In this document: one piece after another, positions 9,765 to 19,379 of the stretch | Layout of the letters: each line of letters opens with the position of its first letter | Position numbering within the stretch: position 1 is the first letter of the stretch | From: Limosilactobacillus sp. | GTDB taxonomy: Bacteria > Bacillota > Bacilli > Lactobacillales > Lactobacillaceae | DNA: 64,000 nucleotides | NCBI RefSeq assembly: GCF_022651205.1 | Contig: NZ_JALCQI010000001.1 | Location: 62,001 to 126,000, forward strand | Direction of reading: 5' to 3' | Notes under the pieces: model-generated | Seen by the model: the letters and a program-made list of their open reading frames with translations, nothing else | Database searches by the model: none | Told to the model about the DNA's origin: nothing | Made by a program: the position numbers and the translations under genes

Positions 9765-10418
9765 ATGACAAAATTAAATATTTACCTAGTACGGCATGGT
9801 CAAACATACTACAACATTTACAATAAGCTTCAAGGTTGGAGCAACTCGCCATTAACCGAAAAAGGTAAGCAAAATGCTAAGGATGCCGGAGAACGGTTAA
9901 AAGATATCCATTTTGACGCGGCATTTTGTAGTGACACGACGCGGGCAATGGAAACGATCCAGACGATTCTTGATATGAACCAGTCCGATTCCGTTGATAA
10001 ACCAGTAGTTGCACCATACTTCCGGGAAGAATTTTACGGCTCCTACGAAGGAACAAACATGGATCTTGCCTGGTATAATGCCGGGGCACCTCATGGTTAC
10101 AAAAACTTTAAGGAAATCGTTTTGGCAACCTCAATCGGTCAGGCCAAAGACTGGTTAAAAGATGCCGATCCGTTCCATGATGCAGAAAATAATCAAGAAT
10201 ATTGGCAACGGATGGATAAGGGAATTCAATTAATCCGTGATGCCGATTTACCTGATGGTGCTAATGTCCTATGGGTAAGTCACGGTAACACCCTGTTAAG
10301 CCTTGTCGAACGTTTTGGTGGCGGTAAATACGACGTCACCGTCCGTCCTAAAAACGGCAGTCTCACCACCGCCACCCTCACCGACCATGATTTGAGGATA
10401 GAGGAATATGATAAGTAG
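9765..10418 (+). CDS. Histidine phosphatase (phosphoglycerate mutase) family protein
   Basis: YLVRHGQTYYNIYNKLQGWSNSPLTEKG RHG motif; VSHGNTLLSLV. Confidence 0.9.
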   Translation: MTKLNIYLVRHGQTYYNIYNKLQGWSNSPLTEKGKQNAKDAGERLKDIHFDAAFCSDTTRAMETIQTILDMNQSDSVDKPVVAPYFREEFYGSYEGTNMDLAWYNAGAPHGYKNFKEIVLATSIGQAKDWLKDADPFHDAENNQEYWQRMDKGIQLIRDADLPDGANVLWVSHGNTLLSLVERFGGGKYDVTVRPKNGSLTTATLTDHDLRIEEYDK

Positions 10419-10549
10419 AGTGCGAAGCCGTTAAAACCTTCCGGTGGCTAACGATTTCTCCACCGAACGGCGTTTTGCCGTCGGAGGTGGAGGTCGTTAG
10501 CTCGAGGAAGGTTAGGCTGAGCACGTTTACGCTATGTTGCATTAGAAGG
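10416..10549 (+). repeat. Modular palindromic repeat R2; its head contains the upstream stop codon
   Basis: TAGAGTGCGAAGCCGTTAAAACCTTCC...GGAAGGTTAGGCTGAGCACG...CTATGTTGCATTAGAA; near copy of R1. Confidence 0.9.
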
Positions 10550-10790
10550 AAACTCGGGCGAAGCGCAGTAGCTGAGTGGCTTTTGTCATCAACAAGTTGA
10601 TAACAAAAAACCTACTCATCCTTGCGTGGGTTCACAGACGAAATTGATAGATCAATTTCTGGTTCACTCCAACGTTTATGCTCTGTTACCTAGGAGTTTG
10701 TTAGCTTTAGCAAGTCCCTGGCGAGCAGATCTTTACTATATAACAGTAGGACCTTAGCCCGCGGAAGGCTTAGTTAATTTGCAGTAGACC
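10550..10790 (+). repeat. Composite of further hairpins and variant tail motifs appended to R2
   Basis: Arms TTTTGTCATCAAC/GTTGATAACAAAA and AAATTGAT/ATCAATTT; GAGCAGATCTTTACTATATAACAGTAGGA tail. Confidence 0.7.
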
Positions 10791-10794
10791 ATCT

Positions 10795-10844
10795 TCAAAC
10801 AACTCCAGCATTCAACGATTCTTGAATACCGGAGCTTTGTTTTA
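10795..10844 (+). terminator. Probable terminator
   Basis: CAAACAACTCCAGCATTCA...TGAATACCGGAGCTTTGTTTT. Confidence 0.65.
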
Positions 10845-10971
10845 ACTTGGTAAGATTAAAATTACCGTTTGAAACCACAACTTACTCCTGCTATAATTTG
10901 CTTAATTAATAAATATTCATTTTTGTGAATAATAAAATTTAGCACTTGTTTATGGATAAAGATCGGAGTTA

Positions 10972-12399
10972 ATGCCTATGGAAAATAAAAAAGGAATTAA
11001 TACAACCGAACTGACGCTATTAATCGTTGGTTCTACAATCGGTTCTGGAGTTTTTGGAATTACAAGTGATTTGGCAACGGCTGCGGCACCTGGCCCAGCG
11101 ATTCTCGCGTGGATTATTGTTGGAATTGGTGTCTTAACCTTAGTCCTATCATTAAATAATCTCTCCCAAAAGCGACCAGAACTTGATTCGGGTATTTTTA
11201 GTTACGCTGGAGCTGCTTTTGGGCCGCTTGGCGAATTCATTTCTGGGTGGGCGTATTGGCTGTCTGCCTGGTTAGGAAACATTGCGTTCGCTACCATTAC
11301 AATGAGTGCTTTAGGAACCTTTTTCCCACAAGTATTTAAGAACGGGCAGAACTTAATTTCAATTATTGTTGCAATTATTTTGACATGGATTCTGACATTC
11401 TTAGTTAACCGGGGGATTGAATCGGCAGCCTTTATCAATTCGATTGGGACTGTCTGCAAGATTATTCCATTAGTTGTTTTCGTTATTTGTGTTGTTTTAG
11501 CTTTTAAAGCACGAATGTTTACCGCAGATTTTTGGGGAAACGTTGCTCAGAATGCTCATGGCCTAAAGCAAACGTCGCTATTTACTCAGGTTCGTTCATC
11601 AATTATTGTCATGATGTGGCTCTTTGTCGGGGTTGAAGGGGCATCGGTTCTTTCAAGTCGGGCACGGACGCGGACGGATGCTGAAAAAGCGTCAATCCTT
11701 GGCCTTGCTAGTCTGCTAACTATTTATATTATTGTTTCGATTTTGCCTTATGGTGTTATGTCTCGAGCACAATTAGCTGCTGGTGGGCAGCCAGCCCTTG
11801 GTGCAATCATGCAACACCTGGTTGGCAATTGGGGCGCTGCGCTGATTAGTATTGGCTTAATTATTTCAGTGCTAGTTTCATGGTTATCATGGACAATGCT
11901 CCCAGCCGAATCGTTAATGTTAATGGCTGAGGACCAGACATTACCGACATCATGGGGAAAACTGAATAGTAAGAAAGCACCAACCCGGGCATTAGTAATT
12001 ACTGGGATCCTTCAGTCAATTTTCCTTTTCTCATTATTATTCACAGATTATGCGTATAATTTTGCATATACCTTATGTACAGCCGCAATTCTGATTTGTT
12101 ACTTCTTGGTTGGGGTTTATCAAATGGAATATAGCGGTCAAAACAAGGAATGGGGTCAGTTCATTATCGGGTTAGTCGCAACCCTCTTTGAATTAATGGC
12201 AATGATCCTTTCAGGTTGGAAGCAGGTCATGGTAGTTTCGGTTGGTTTCATTCCGGGGTTCATTTTTTACCTGCAAGCATGTAAAGAATTCAAGCATGTT
12301 GTTACCACAAGAGAAAAGGTTGTAATGGCTATAATTGTTATTTTTGCGGTAGTTTCACTAGTTCTAATCGGTAACGGTACCATTTCGATTAATAATTAG
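10972..12399 (+). CDS. APC-family amino acid permease (copy 1)
   Basis: GSTIGSGVFGITSDLATAAAPGPAI; 12-TM profile; paralogue at 24065. Confidence 0.88.
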   Translation: MPMENKKGINTTELTLLIVGSTIGSGVFGITSDLATAAAPGPAILAWIIVGIGVLTLVLSLNNLSQKRPELDSGIFSYAGAAFGPLGEFISGWAYWLSAWLGNIAFATITMSALGTFFPQVFKNGQNLISIIVAIILTWILTFLVNRGIESAAFINSIGTVCKIIPLVVFVICVVLAFKARMFTADFWGNVAQNAHGLKQTSLFTQVRSSIIVMMWLFVGVEGASVLSSRARTRTDAEKASILGLASLLTIYIIVSILPYGVMSRAQLAAGGQPALGAIMQHLVGNWGAALISIGLIISVLVSWLSWTMLPAESLMLMAEDQTLPTSWGKLNSKKAPTRALVITGILQSIFLFSLLFTDYAYNFAYTLCTAAILICYFLVGVYQMEYSGQNKEWGQFIIGLVATLFELMAMILSGWKQVMVVSVGFIPGFIFYLQACKEFKHVVTTREKVVMAIIVIFAVVSLVLIGNGTISINN

Positions 12400-12412
12400 G
12401 AGGTTATTACTT

Positions 12413-13537
12413 ATGGTTGAAATTGCTCCATTCGGCGTTGAAGCGTGGTTAAACAAGTGGGAAAAGAGTGCCACTTATGATATCTCACAAAGTACGATCG
12501 CTTCACTGACGATGCATGAAGTTTTGAATCTTGACGGCAATAATGGTCAAGAATTCTATGAAATGTTAGACAAACAAAAGATGAATTATGGCTGGATTGA
12601 AGGATCGCCGGAATTTAAGCAGGAAGTTGCAAAGTTGTACAAGCACGTTGCACCGGAGAATATTTTACAAACCAACGGGGCAACCGGAGCAAATATTTTA
12701 GCGCTTTACAGTTTGATTCAACCCGGTGATCATGTGATTGCAGAATACCCATCATATCAACAGCTATACGATATTCCGAAGTCGCTAGGGGCAGAAGTTG
12801 ATTTTTGGCATATTCATGAAGAAGATAACTGGTATCCCGACATTGAGGAATTGAAGAAGCTAATCCGTCCTGATACCAAGATGATCTGTTTGAATAACGC
12901 TAATAACCCAACCGGGACGATCCTGGATGAAGAATTTTTGAAGCAAGTTGTTGAAATTGCTAAGTCAGTTGGTGCATACATCTTAGTAGATGAGGTTTAT
13001 TTACCTTTAGATGATCCTTCAAAGTTCACTTCGATTATTGATCTTTATGATAAAGGAATTGCGACAAATTCATTATCAAAGACATATTCAGTACCGGGTA
13101 TTCGAATTGGCTGGACCGCAACTAATAGTGAATTAGCGGATCTCTTCCGGAAATTTCGTGATTACACGATGATTTGTGGTGGTGTCTTTAATGATATGCT
13201 TGCAACGTACGTCCTTCGTCACCGTGATCAGGTATTAGCGCGGAACCGCAAATTGGTACTTGGCAATTTGAAGATCTATCAAGATTGGGTTGAACATGAA
13301 GATCGTGTTTCTGTGGTAATGCCTCAAGCAGTCTCAACTTCATTCCCGAAGTTAGATATTTCTGGTGATATTCATACCTTCTGTGAAAATCTCCTGAAAA
13401 AAGAAGGCGTCCTCCTCGTTCCCGGTGATGCTTTCGATACTCCTAAACACGTCCGTCTTGGCTACTGTGCACCAGAAAAGACCTTACGAGAAGGATTAAA
13501 GCGACTTTCTAAATATTTGAAAGAATGTGAGTCGTGA
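12413..13537 (+). CDS. PLP-dependent class I/II aminotransferase (copy 1)
   Basis: NNANNPTGTILDEE and SLSKTYSVPGIRIGW PLP-lysine motif; paralogue at 25512. Confidence 0.87.
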   Translation: MVEIAPFGVEAWLNKWEKSATYDISQSTIASLTMHEVLNLDGNNGQEFYEMLDKQKMNYGWIEGSPEFKQEVAKLYKHVAPENILQTNGATGANILALYSLIQPGDHVIAEYPSYQQLYDIPKSLGAEVDFWHIHEEDNWYPDIEELKKLIRPDTKMICLNNANNPTGTILDEEFLKQVVEIAKSVGAYILVDEVYLPLDDPSKFTSIIDLYDKGIATNSLSKTYSVPGIRIGWTATNSELADLFRKFRDYTMICGGVFNDMLATYVLRHRDQVLARNRKLVLGNLKIYQDWVEHEDRVSVVMPQAVSTSFPKLDISGDIHTFCENLLKKEGVLLVPGDAFDTPKHVRLGYCAPEKTLREGLKRLSKYLKECES

Positions 13538-13568
13538 CGAGTAGATCTCAGCCATGTTGCCTAGAACT
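13537..13568 (+). repeat. Degenerate tail motif of the palindromic repeat family
   Basis: GAGTAGATCTCAGCCATGTTGCCTAGAAC right after the aminotransferase stop codon; cf. GAGCAGATCTCGGCTATATTGCAGTAGAA at R3. Confidence 0.6.
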
Positions 13569-13585
13569 ACCAATATCAATACAGT

Positions 13586-13628
13586 AAAAAAACGATCAAG
13601 AGATTAACTATCTTTTGATCGTTTTTTA
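13586..13628. terminator. Bidirectional terminator
   Basis: AAAAAACGATCAAGAGATTAACTATCTTTTGATCGTTTTTT. Confidence 0.8.
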
Positions 13629-13630
13629 CT

Positions 13631-14467
13631 CTAATTAACCGAATCAGCATCCGCCAACCCGTCAAGAAAACGCTGAAGGTTAACCCGACCGCCTGACTTT
13701 TGCTTATTTTGCTGATAAAGCATTTCACCGTGAACGTTCTCGTAACCAAAAAGAGAATTAGCAAGATCAGAGAGTTGTTCGTCATACGGATTATCAATGA
13801 GACGATTAGCGGTGTTTGCTAGGCCAACTTTAATTGCCCGTCTGATCCGTTGCTCTACCACTTTCTTCTGGTGTTCGGTGAGCCCTAATAGCTCGTTGAG
13901 GTTCAAGTTCCGGTAATTAGTCCCGTGACTTCTCATTAGAGGAATAATCTGCAGGATATCAGTTGCTCCCTTTTCTGAAGCCATCCCCAAATACTTCAGT
14001 GTTGCACTTGCCTGATCTGCTGGTGATGTTTGTTGCGGAGAGGTGGCTTGGTGGTTAAAATTGTTAATCATTTGTGAAATTGAAGATAGTTGGGAAGCCA
14101 TCTGCATGTTTTGCTCAACTTTCTCCAAAACGGCTTTAACCTCGATTAAGTTGATTGGCTTATTGATGAAAAATTCGATTCCTGCTTGGTAAGCCTTGGC
14201 ACGCATCTCACTATCCTGAACTTTGGAAATCATTACAAAACGAGTATTTGGCTTAATCTTTTTAACCTGCTTAACAAGCTCGATTCCAGAAAGCTCGGGC
14301 ATCAAAAGGTCAACTAAAACGATGTCGACATCGCGGACTAATAGTTCCTTTAGCGCAGCCGGAGAATGATCGTTCATCCCAACCACTTCATCATTAAAAT
14401 TCTGTTCAATGATGTTTTGTAAAACATAGAGAATCGACTGGTCATCGTCAATAATATAATATTTCAT
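13631..14467 (-). CDS. Response regulator, GlnL/YcbB-like
   Basis: Receiver domain MKYYIIDDDQSILYVLQ...DIVLVDLLMPELSGIEL; C-terminal YcbB-like effector domain. Confidence 0.82.
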   Translation of the reverse strand: MKYYIIDDDQSILYVLQNIIEQNFNDEVVGMNDHSPAALKELLVRDVDIVLVDLLMPELSGIELVKQVKKIKPNTRFVMISKVQDSEMRAKAYQAGIEFFINKPINLIEVKAVLEKVEQNMQMASQLSSISQMINNFNHQATSPQQTSPADQASATLKYLGMASEKGATDILQIIPLMRSHGTNYRNLNLNELLGLTEHQKKVVEQRIRRAIKVGLANTANRLIDNPYDEQLSDLANSLFGYENVHGEMLYQQNKQKSGGRVNLQRFLDGLADADSVN

Positions 14468-14471
14468 CGTA

Positions 14472-15764
14472 TTATTCTCCTTCCATAGTTAACTTTTGTC
14501 GATTGAGATTAACGAAAAAGGTTGTACCGACACCGACTGTTGAATCAACCGAAATCTGACCACCAAATTGTTCATGAACGATTGTTTGGACGTTTGAAAG
14601 ACCAATCCCACGGTAAATATCGCCAGACGCATCAAACTTAGTGGAAAAGCCAGACTTAAAGATCAATGGTAAGAGGTTCTTGGGGATCCCGTTGCCATTA
14701 TCCGTTACGGAAAGATAAACCCGTTTTTGGTCTTCCCGAACCTTGATTAAAAGCTCACCATTCCGTCGATTGCCAATTGCATCGATCCCATTAATGATTA
14801 GATTAGAAAGAATGGTCACCAAGTAATAATGCTGCGGAACCTTAATATCCACGTGGTTCTGGATTACTAGGTTAATGTGAGCCCCTTTCTCGCGGATGAT
14901 CATTTGTGAATAGCTAGTGACGATCTTTAAAATATCCTTCATTGGCATTGGCTCGTTGTTGCGGTCATCAAAATAATCGCCGAGTCCCTTAATAACGTTT
15001 TGGTATGAATGCTTAATTTCATGAACATTCTGGGCGATTTGGTAGGCCATCTTTTGTTCTTCTGGTCGGTGCTCAGCCGCTAATCGTTCATTGAGTTGGT
15101 AAGCATTTTTTGTTACTTGTTCAATCTCACCAATCGTTTTTCGCATAAAGTAAACTTCACTTTTAACCGCCGAAGCGACCCAGATAAAGTGGTAATATTG
15201 TCGTTCATGACTTTCACTTTTGACTGTTAATAGTTGGAAATAGTGAAGGATGAAGGAGAGAATAAAAGCAATTGTCGCTCGGGCCAGAGCGAGAAGAAAG
15301 AGAACCTGCAAGAGTTGTTGTGAGAACAGGTGAAAGTGATTTAAAAAGGCAATTTCGGCAAGGTTTGATAAATAATCACAAATAATAATCGTAAAGTAAA
15401 AGGCAACGTTATTCTGAAAAGTTCGCAACCAATAAAGTAAGTAGTAAATTAACGAATAACAAACAAAGAAAATAATATCAGCAATGGTATAGGTTAAAAT
15501 GTTTTCCGCAGTTGCTCCTTGGGTTACCAATAATGTAAAACCGCGGAAAACCGGTGAAGCAATCGCAATTGCTAAACCAATTTGGAGTGGGTTGAGGTCT
15601 TGGTTAAAGTAAAGAAAGAGGGGAAGGATGAATGCTGAAAGAGCAATGATATTTCCCGGGACAAATGCACTGACCTCAATTTGTGATGAGAGAGCAACGA
15701 TAATGGCGGCAATGATGATTCGCTGATATTTACGGTAGCGGAGGAGGTTGAGATTCCTTAACAT
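14472..15764 (-). CDS. Sensor histidine kinase, GlnK/YcbA-like
   Basis: Multi-TM N-terminus; HEIKHSYQNVIKGL, NLIINGIDAIG, DNGNGIPKNLLPLIFKSGFSTK ATPase motifs. Confidence 0.85.
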   Translation of the reverse strand: MLRNLNLLRYRKYQRIIIAAIIVALSSQIEVSAFVPGNIIALSAFILPLFLYFNQDLNPLQIGLAIAIASPVFRGFTLLVTQGATAENILTYTIADIIFFVCYSLIYYLLYWLRTFQNNVAFYFTIIICDYLSNLAEIAFLNHFHLFSQQLLQVLFLLALARATIAFILSFILHYFQLLTVKSESHERQYYHFIWVASAVKSEVYFMRKTIGEIEQVTKNAYQLNERLAAEHRPEEQKMAYQIAQNVHEIKHSYQNVIKGLGDYFDDRNNEPMPMKDILKIVTSYSQMIIREKGAHINLVIQNHVDIKVPQHYYLVTILSNLIINGIDAIGNRRNGELLIKVREDQKRVYLSVTDNGNGIPKNLLPLIFKSGFSTKFDASGDIYRGIGLSNVQTIVHEQFGGQISVDSTVGVGTTFFVNLNRQKLTMEGE

Positions 15765-15816
15765 GTGAACTCCTTAATTTAGCACTGATGAAATATGATT
15801 ATTTTTGAATATTTAC

Positions 15817-15828
15817 GTAAGCGCTTAC
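15817..15828. promoter_or_regulatory. Candidate CcpA cre-like palindrome
   Basis: GTAAGCGCTTAC perfect palindrome in the divergent promoter region. Confidence 0.5.
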
Positions 15829-15964
15829 TAGAATAACGTGTGTAATCGGTTAATTAATAAATTAGAATTAGCCTAATTAGTTATTATTATACACTTATCA
15901 ATCGGCAACCATATACGAGGATCACCGGTTGATAGAGCAATTATTTTTAGTGAGGAGTAAGGTT

Positions 15965-17509
15965 ATGGACGCTTCAGTTAAGCCAAAGAAGAAGTGGAGA
16001 TTAAAAATGCCTGGTGCATTTACCATCCTGTTCTTCTTAACAGTTATTTCAGTATTCTTAACGTGGTTTGTTCCTGCGGGGAGCTATTCCAAGCTTTCTT
16101 ACAGTCACGATCATCTTCAGGTTACCGCACCAAGTGGTAAGAAGACGGTTTATCCAGCTACTCAAGCAACATTGAAGAAGCTAAACGTTAAGATCGATGT
16201 TGAACAGTTTAAGTCTGGTGCAATTAGCAAGCCGGTTTCGGTTCCTGGTACCTATAAACGACTTAAGCAACACCCAATGAGCTTGTACTCAATCTTTACA
16301 AGTATGGTAAATGGGACCATGCAAGCCGTTGATATTATGATCTTTATCTTTGTCCTTGGGGGACTGATTGGGGTCGTTAAGGCTAGTGGAGCCTTTGAAT
16401 CAGGACTGGAAGCATTGACGAAGAAGTCAAAGGGAAAGGAATTTATCCTTGTCTTTATGGTTGCGGTCTTACTTGCCTTTGGGGGAACGCTCTGTGGAAT
16501 TGAAGAAGAAGCGGTGGCGTTCTACCCAATCTTGGCACCAGTCTTTATTGCGATGGGTTACGATTCGATTGTCGTTGTCGGGGCGATCTTCCTTGCTTCG
16601 TCAATTGGGACAACCTTCTCAATCATTAACCCGTTCCAGGTTGTTATTGCTTCGAATGCAGCCGGAACACAGTTTACTCAAGGGATGATGGGCCGGATTG
16701 TCGGGTTCACCGTTGCCGTAATTTGCCTGCTCTTTTACCTTCACTGGTACGCCCGGAAGGTTCAAAAGGATCCATCGTTCTCATACACCTATGACGATAA
16801 GGAAAAGTTCGATGCAATGTGGTCAATGGATTCTGCTGAAGAGAAGGATCTAACCTTTACCATCAAGAAGCGGATTATCTTAATTCTCTTTGCGGCTTCA
16901 TTCATTATTATGATTTGGGGTGTGATGGCTAAGGGATGGGCCTTCCCAGAAATGGCATCATCATTCTTACTGATCGCTGTTATTATCATGTTCTTGACCT
17001 GTTTTGGTCCTAAAGACGGTCTTGGTGAATACCAAACAACCGAAGCCTTCTCTCGTGGTTCAGCTAGCTTAGTTGGTGTATCACTGATCATTGGTTTAGC
17101 TCGGGGAATCAATAACATCTTGAATGATGGTTATATTTCTGACACAATTCTTTACCAATCATCAGAATTAGTTCGTCACATGTCAGGTTCCGTCTTCATC
17201 ATTATGATGATGTTAATCTTCTTCGTTCTTGGTTTCATTGTGCCATCATCATCTGGTTTGGCAGTTCTTGCTATGCCAATCATGGCACCATTGGCCGACA
17301 CCGTTCACATTCCGCGGTACATCGTTGTTACTGCTTACCAGTTCGGTCAATACGCAATGCTCTTCTTAGCACCAACCGGATTAGTTATGGCAACCCTGCA
17401 AATGCTTGATATGAAGTACTCCCACTGGGTACGCTTCGTCTGGCCGGTAGTTGCCTTTGTCCTCATCTTCGGTGGGGGAATCTTGGTTACAGAAGTGCTG
17501 ATTTCGTAA
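15965..17509 (+). CDS. YfcC family basic amino acid / antiporter-type transporter
   Basis: MPGAFTILFFLTVISVFLTWFVPAGSY typical of YfcC/ArcD-like proteins; GAGGAG RBS before MDASVKPKKK. Confidence 0.83.
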   Translation: MDASVKPKKKWRLKMPGAFTILFFLTVISVFLTWFVPAGSYSKLSYSHDHLQVTAPSGKKTVYPATQATLKKLNVKIDVEQFKSGAISKPVSVPGTYKRLKQHPMSLYSIFTSMVNGTMQAVDIMIFIFVLGGLIGVVKASGAFESGLEALTKKSKGKEFILVFMVAVLLAFGGTLCGIEEEAVAFYPILAPVFIAMGYDSIVVVGAIFLASSIGTTFSIINPFQVVIASNAAGTQFTQGMMGRIVGFTVAVICLLFYLHWYARKVQKDPSFSYTYDDKEKFDAMWSMDSAEEKDLTFTIKKRIILILFAASFIIMIWGVMAKGWAFPEMASSFLLIAVIIMFLTCFGPKDGLGEYQTTEAFSRGSASLVGVSLIIGLARGINNILNDGYISDTILYQSSELVRHMSGSVFIIMMMLIFFVLGFIVPSSSGLAVLAMPIMAPLADTVHIPRYIVVTAYQFGQYAMLFLAPTGLVMATLQMLDMKYSHWVRFVWPVVAFVLIFGGGILVTEVLIS

Positions 17510-17546
17510 GATATGATTTGGCAATGTTACGCTATAGTTGAATACT

Positions 17547-17588
17547 AAAAAATGCTATTCAGAGTTTTCCGAATAGCATTTTTTTGTT
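17547..17588. terminator. Bidirectional terminator
   Basis: AAAAAATGCTATTC...GAATAGCATTTTTTT. Confidence 0.8.
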
Positions 17589-17610
17589 GAATAATCTTTA
17601 ATTTTCCTGC

Positions 17611-18981
17611 TTAATTCTTACTCATTCGCTTCAAACCAATTCCCGTAAATCCACTGATAACGGAGAATACAGGTGAGAAAAGACTAAAGAAGGCGAATGG
17701 TAGGAAGTGGAGAACGGGAACACCAAGGGTTGAACCGGCAAACATTCCGGCAACGCCCCATGGGATCAGGTAGTTAATAACACTACCACCATCTTCAAGG
17801 ACCCGACTAAGGGCTAATGGATCAAGCTTCATGTCCTTGAAGGCTAGTTTGAAGGCCCGTCCAGGAAGAATGACTGAAAGGTATTGTTCACCGACGAAGA
17901 GGTTAACCCCGATCCCTGAAAGGATTGTTGTCAGAATTAAACTACCAGGAGTCTTCAGGTGTTTAATCAGGGGGTTCATGGCTGATTGAATAACATGGAA
18001 TTGCATCAGAATTCCCCCAAGTGAAAGGGTCACGATGATTAGGGAAACAGTTCCCATCATGTTGGTAATCCCACCACGAGAAAGCAGTGCGTTAACTGAT
18101 GCATCATTTGTGTGAGCAACGAACCCTTCACTGAGCAAGTTAGTTAATGACTTGAGTGAGGTGTGAGGGCTTTGAATAAAAATCATGACAATCGTCACGA
18201 TGATGTTAATAAAGAGGGTTGGAATCGCTGGAATATGACGCCAAGCGCAAACGAAGAGGAGGGCGATTGGTAACAGTGCCCACCAACTAATAGCAAAGTT
18301 ATTGGTAAGCGTTTGGGTCGTGTGCATAATTTTACTGGAGTCCATCCCGCTACCGCTTTGGCCGATAATCCAGAAAAGGATAAACGAAACAATAAACGAT
18401 GGAATCGTCGACCACATCATGTTTTTGATATGAGCGAAGAGGTCACTACCGGCAATTGCTGAGGCAAGGTTGGTGGAATCGGATAGTGGTGACATTTTAT
18501 CACCAAAGACTGCCCCTGAAATGATGGCCCCGGCGACTAATGCAGGGTTGATTCCCATAGCATGGCCGACTGCGAAGAGGGCTAAACCGATTGTTGAGAT
18601 GGTCGTAAAACCACTTCCAATGGAAATCCCAACTAGTGAGCAAACAACGAAGGTCGACGGTACAAACCATTTAGCGCTGATGATCTTAAAACCAACAATC
18701 ATAATTGATGGAATGATTCCGGCCTTAATCCAAACGGCAATTAGTGAACCGATCAGGATGAAGATAAAAATTGGAATAATTGCTGTACCAATTCCATCCT
18801 GAATCCCCTTATGTAATTCATCCCAAGTGGCACCGCGTAACTTAGCCCAAAGCATAATTAGAGCAATAACGAACAGTACCGGAATCTGTGGGGATAACCC
18901 AAACTTAATAACAGCTGTCCCTAAGATAATTAACATGATTAGTAAGATACTAATCGCTTCACCGAACTTAATTGACTTCAT
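17611..18981 (-). CDS. NhaC family Na+/H+ antiporter-like transporter
   Basis: NhaC-family profile, FGDKMSPLSDSTNLASAIAGSDLFAHIKNMMWSTIPSF; T-box leader upstream suggests amino-acid transport. Confidence 0.86.
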   Translation of the reverse strand: MKSIKFGEAISILLIMLIILGTAVIKFGLSPQIPVLFVIALIMLWAKLRGATWDELHKGIQDGIGTAIIPIFIFILIGSLIAVWIKAGIIPSIMIVGFKIISAKWFVPSTFVVCSLVGISIGSGFTTISTIGLALFAVGHAMGINPALVAGAIISGAVFGDKMSPLSDSTNLASAIAGSDLFAHIKNMMWSTIPSFIVSFILFWIIGQSGSGMDSSKIMHTTQTLTNNFAISWWALLPIALLFVCAWRHIPAIPTLFINIIVTIVMIFIQSPHTSLKSLTNLLSEGFVAHTNDASVNALLSRGGITNMMGTVSLIIVTLSLGGILMQFHVIQSAMNPLIKHLKTPGSLILTTILSGIGVNLFVGEQYLSVILPGRAFKLAFKDMKLDPLALSRVLEDGGSVINYLIPWGVAGMFAGSTLGVPVLHFLPFAFFSLFSPVFSVISGFTGIGLKRMSKN

Positions 18982-19095
18982 AATTCAAATCTCCCTTATT
19001 AAATAATTGATTGGTTAGTGTTTGAATTGAAGTTGATAACGAATAATGCCACCACAATTTTTCATGATTTTTCCTCCTTGATTGTCTTGCGGAAC

Positions 19096-19330
19096 AAAAA
19101 ATCCCGCTGATGAAATAATTCATCAACGGGACGATTTATTAACCGCGGTACCACCCACATACGTACTGATATAGTACGCTCTCGTATCAGGTGGTAACGG
19201 CACTGACTATGGCCGAGCAATCTTAAACTCGTGATAATTCATTTACTCCGCCTGACCGGTTCGCACATCCCCACCGGCTCTCTGACACCGAACGAAGCAA
19301 CTACTGAAACGATAATTGTTGAAATTATTC
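19096..19330 (-). promoter_or_regulatory. T-box leader upstream of the NhaC-family transporter
   Basis: Minus strand: AGAGAGCCGGTGG, GGGTGGTACCGCGGTT antiterminator box, then CCCGTTGATGAATTATTTCATCAGCGGGATTTTTT terminator; promoter TTGACA-17-TAGAAT at 19327-19355. Confidence 0.93.
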
Positions 19331-19379
19331 TAGCGTGACTAAATTAAATTGTCAAGAAGATTATTAAAATTTAATGAGA

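Noticed and set aside
10905-10945. Palindrome TATTCATTTTTGTGAATA upstream of the copy-1 permease as an ArgR-type box
   Set aside because: AT-rich and short; match to an ARG box is too loose to claim without a motif model.
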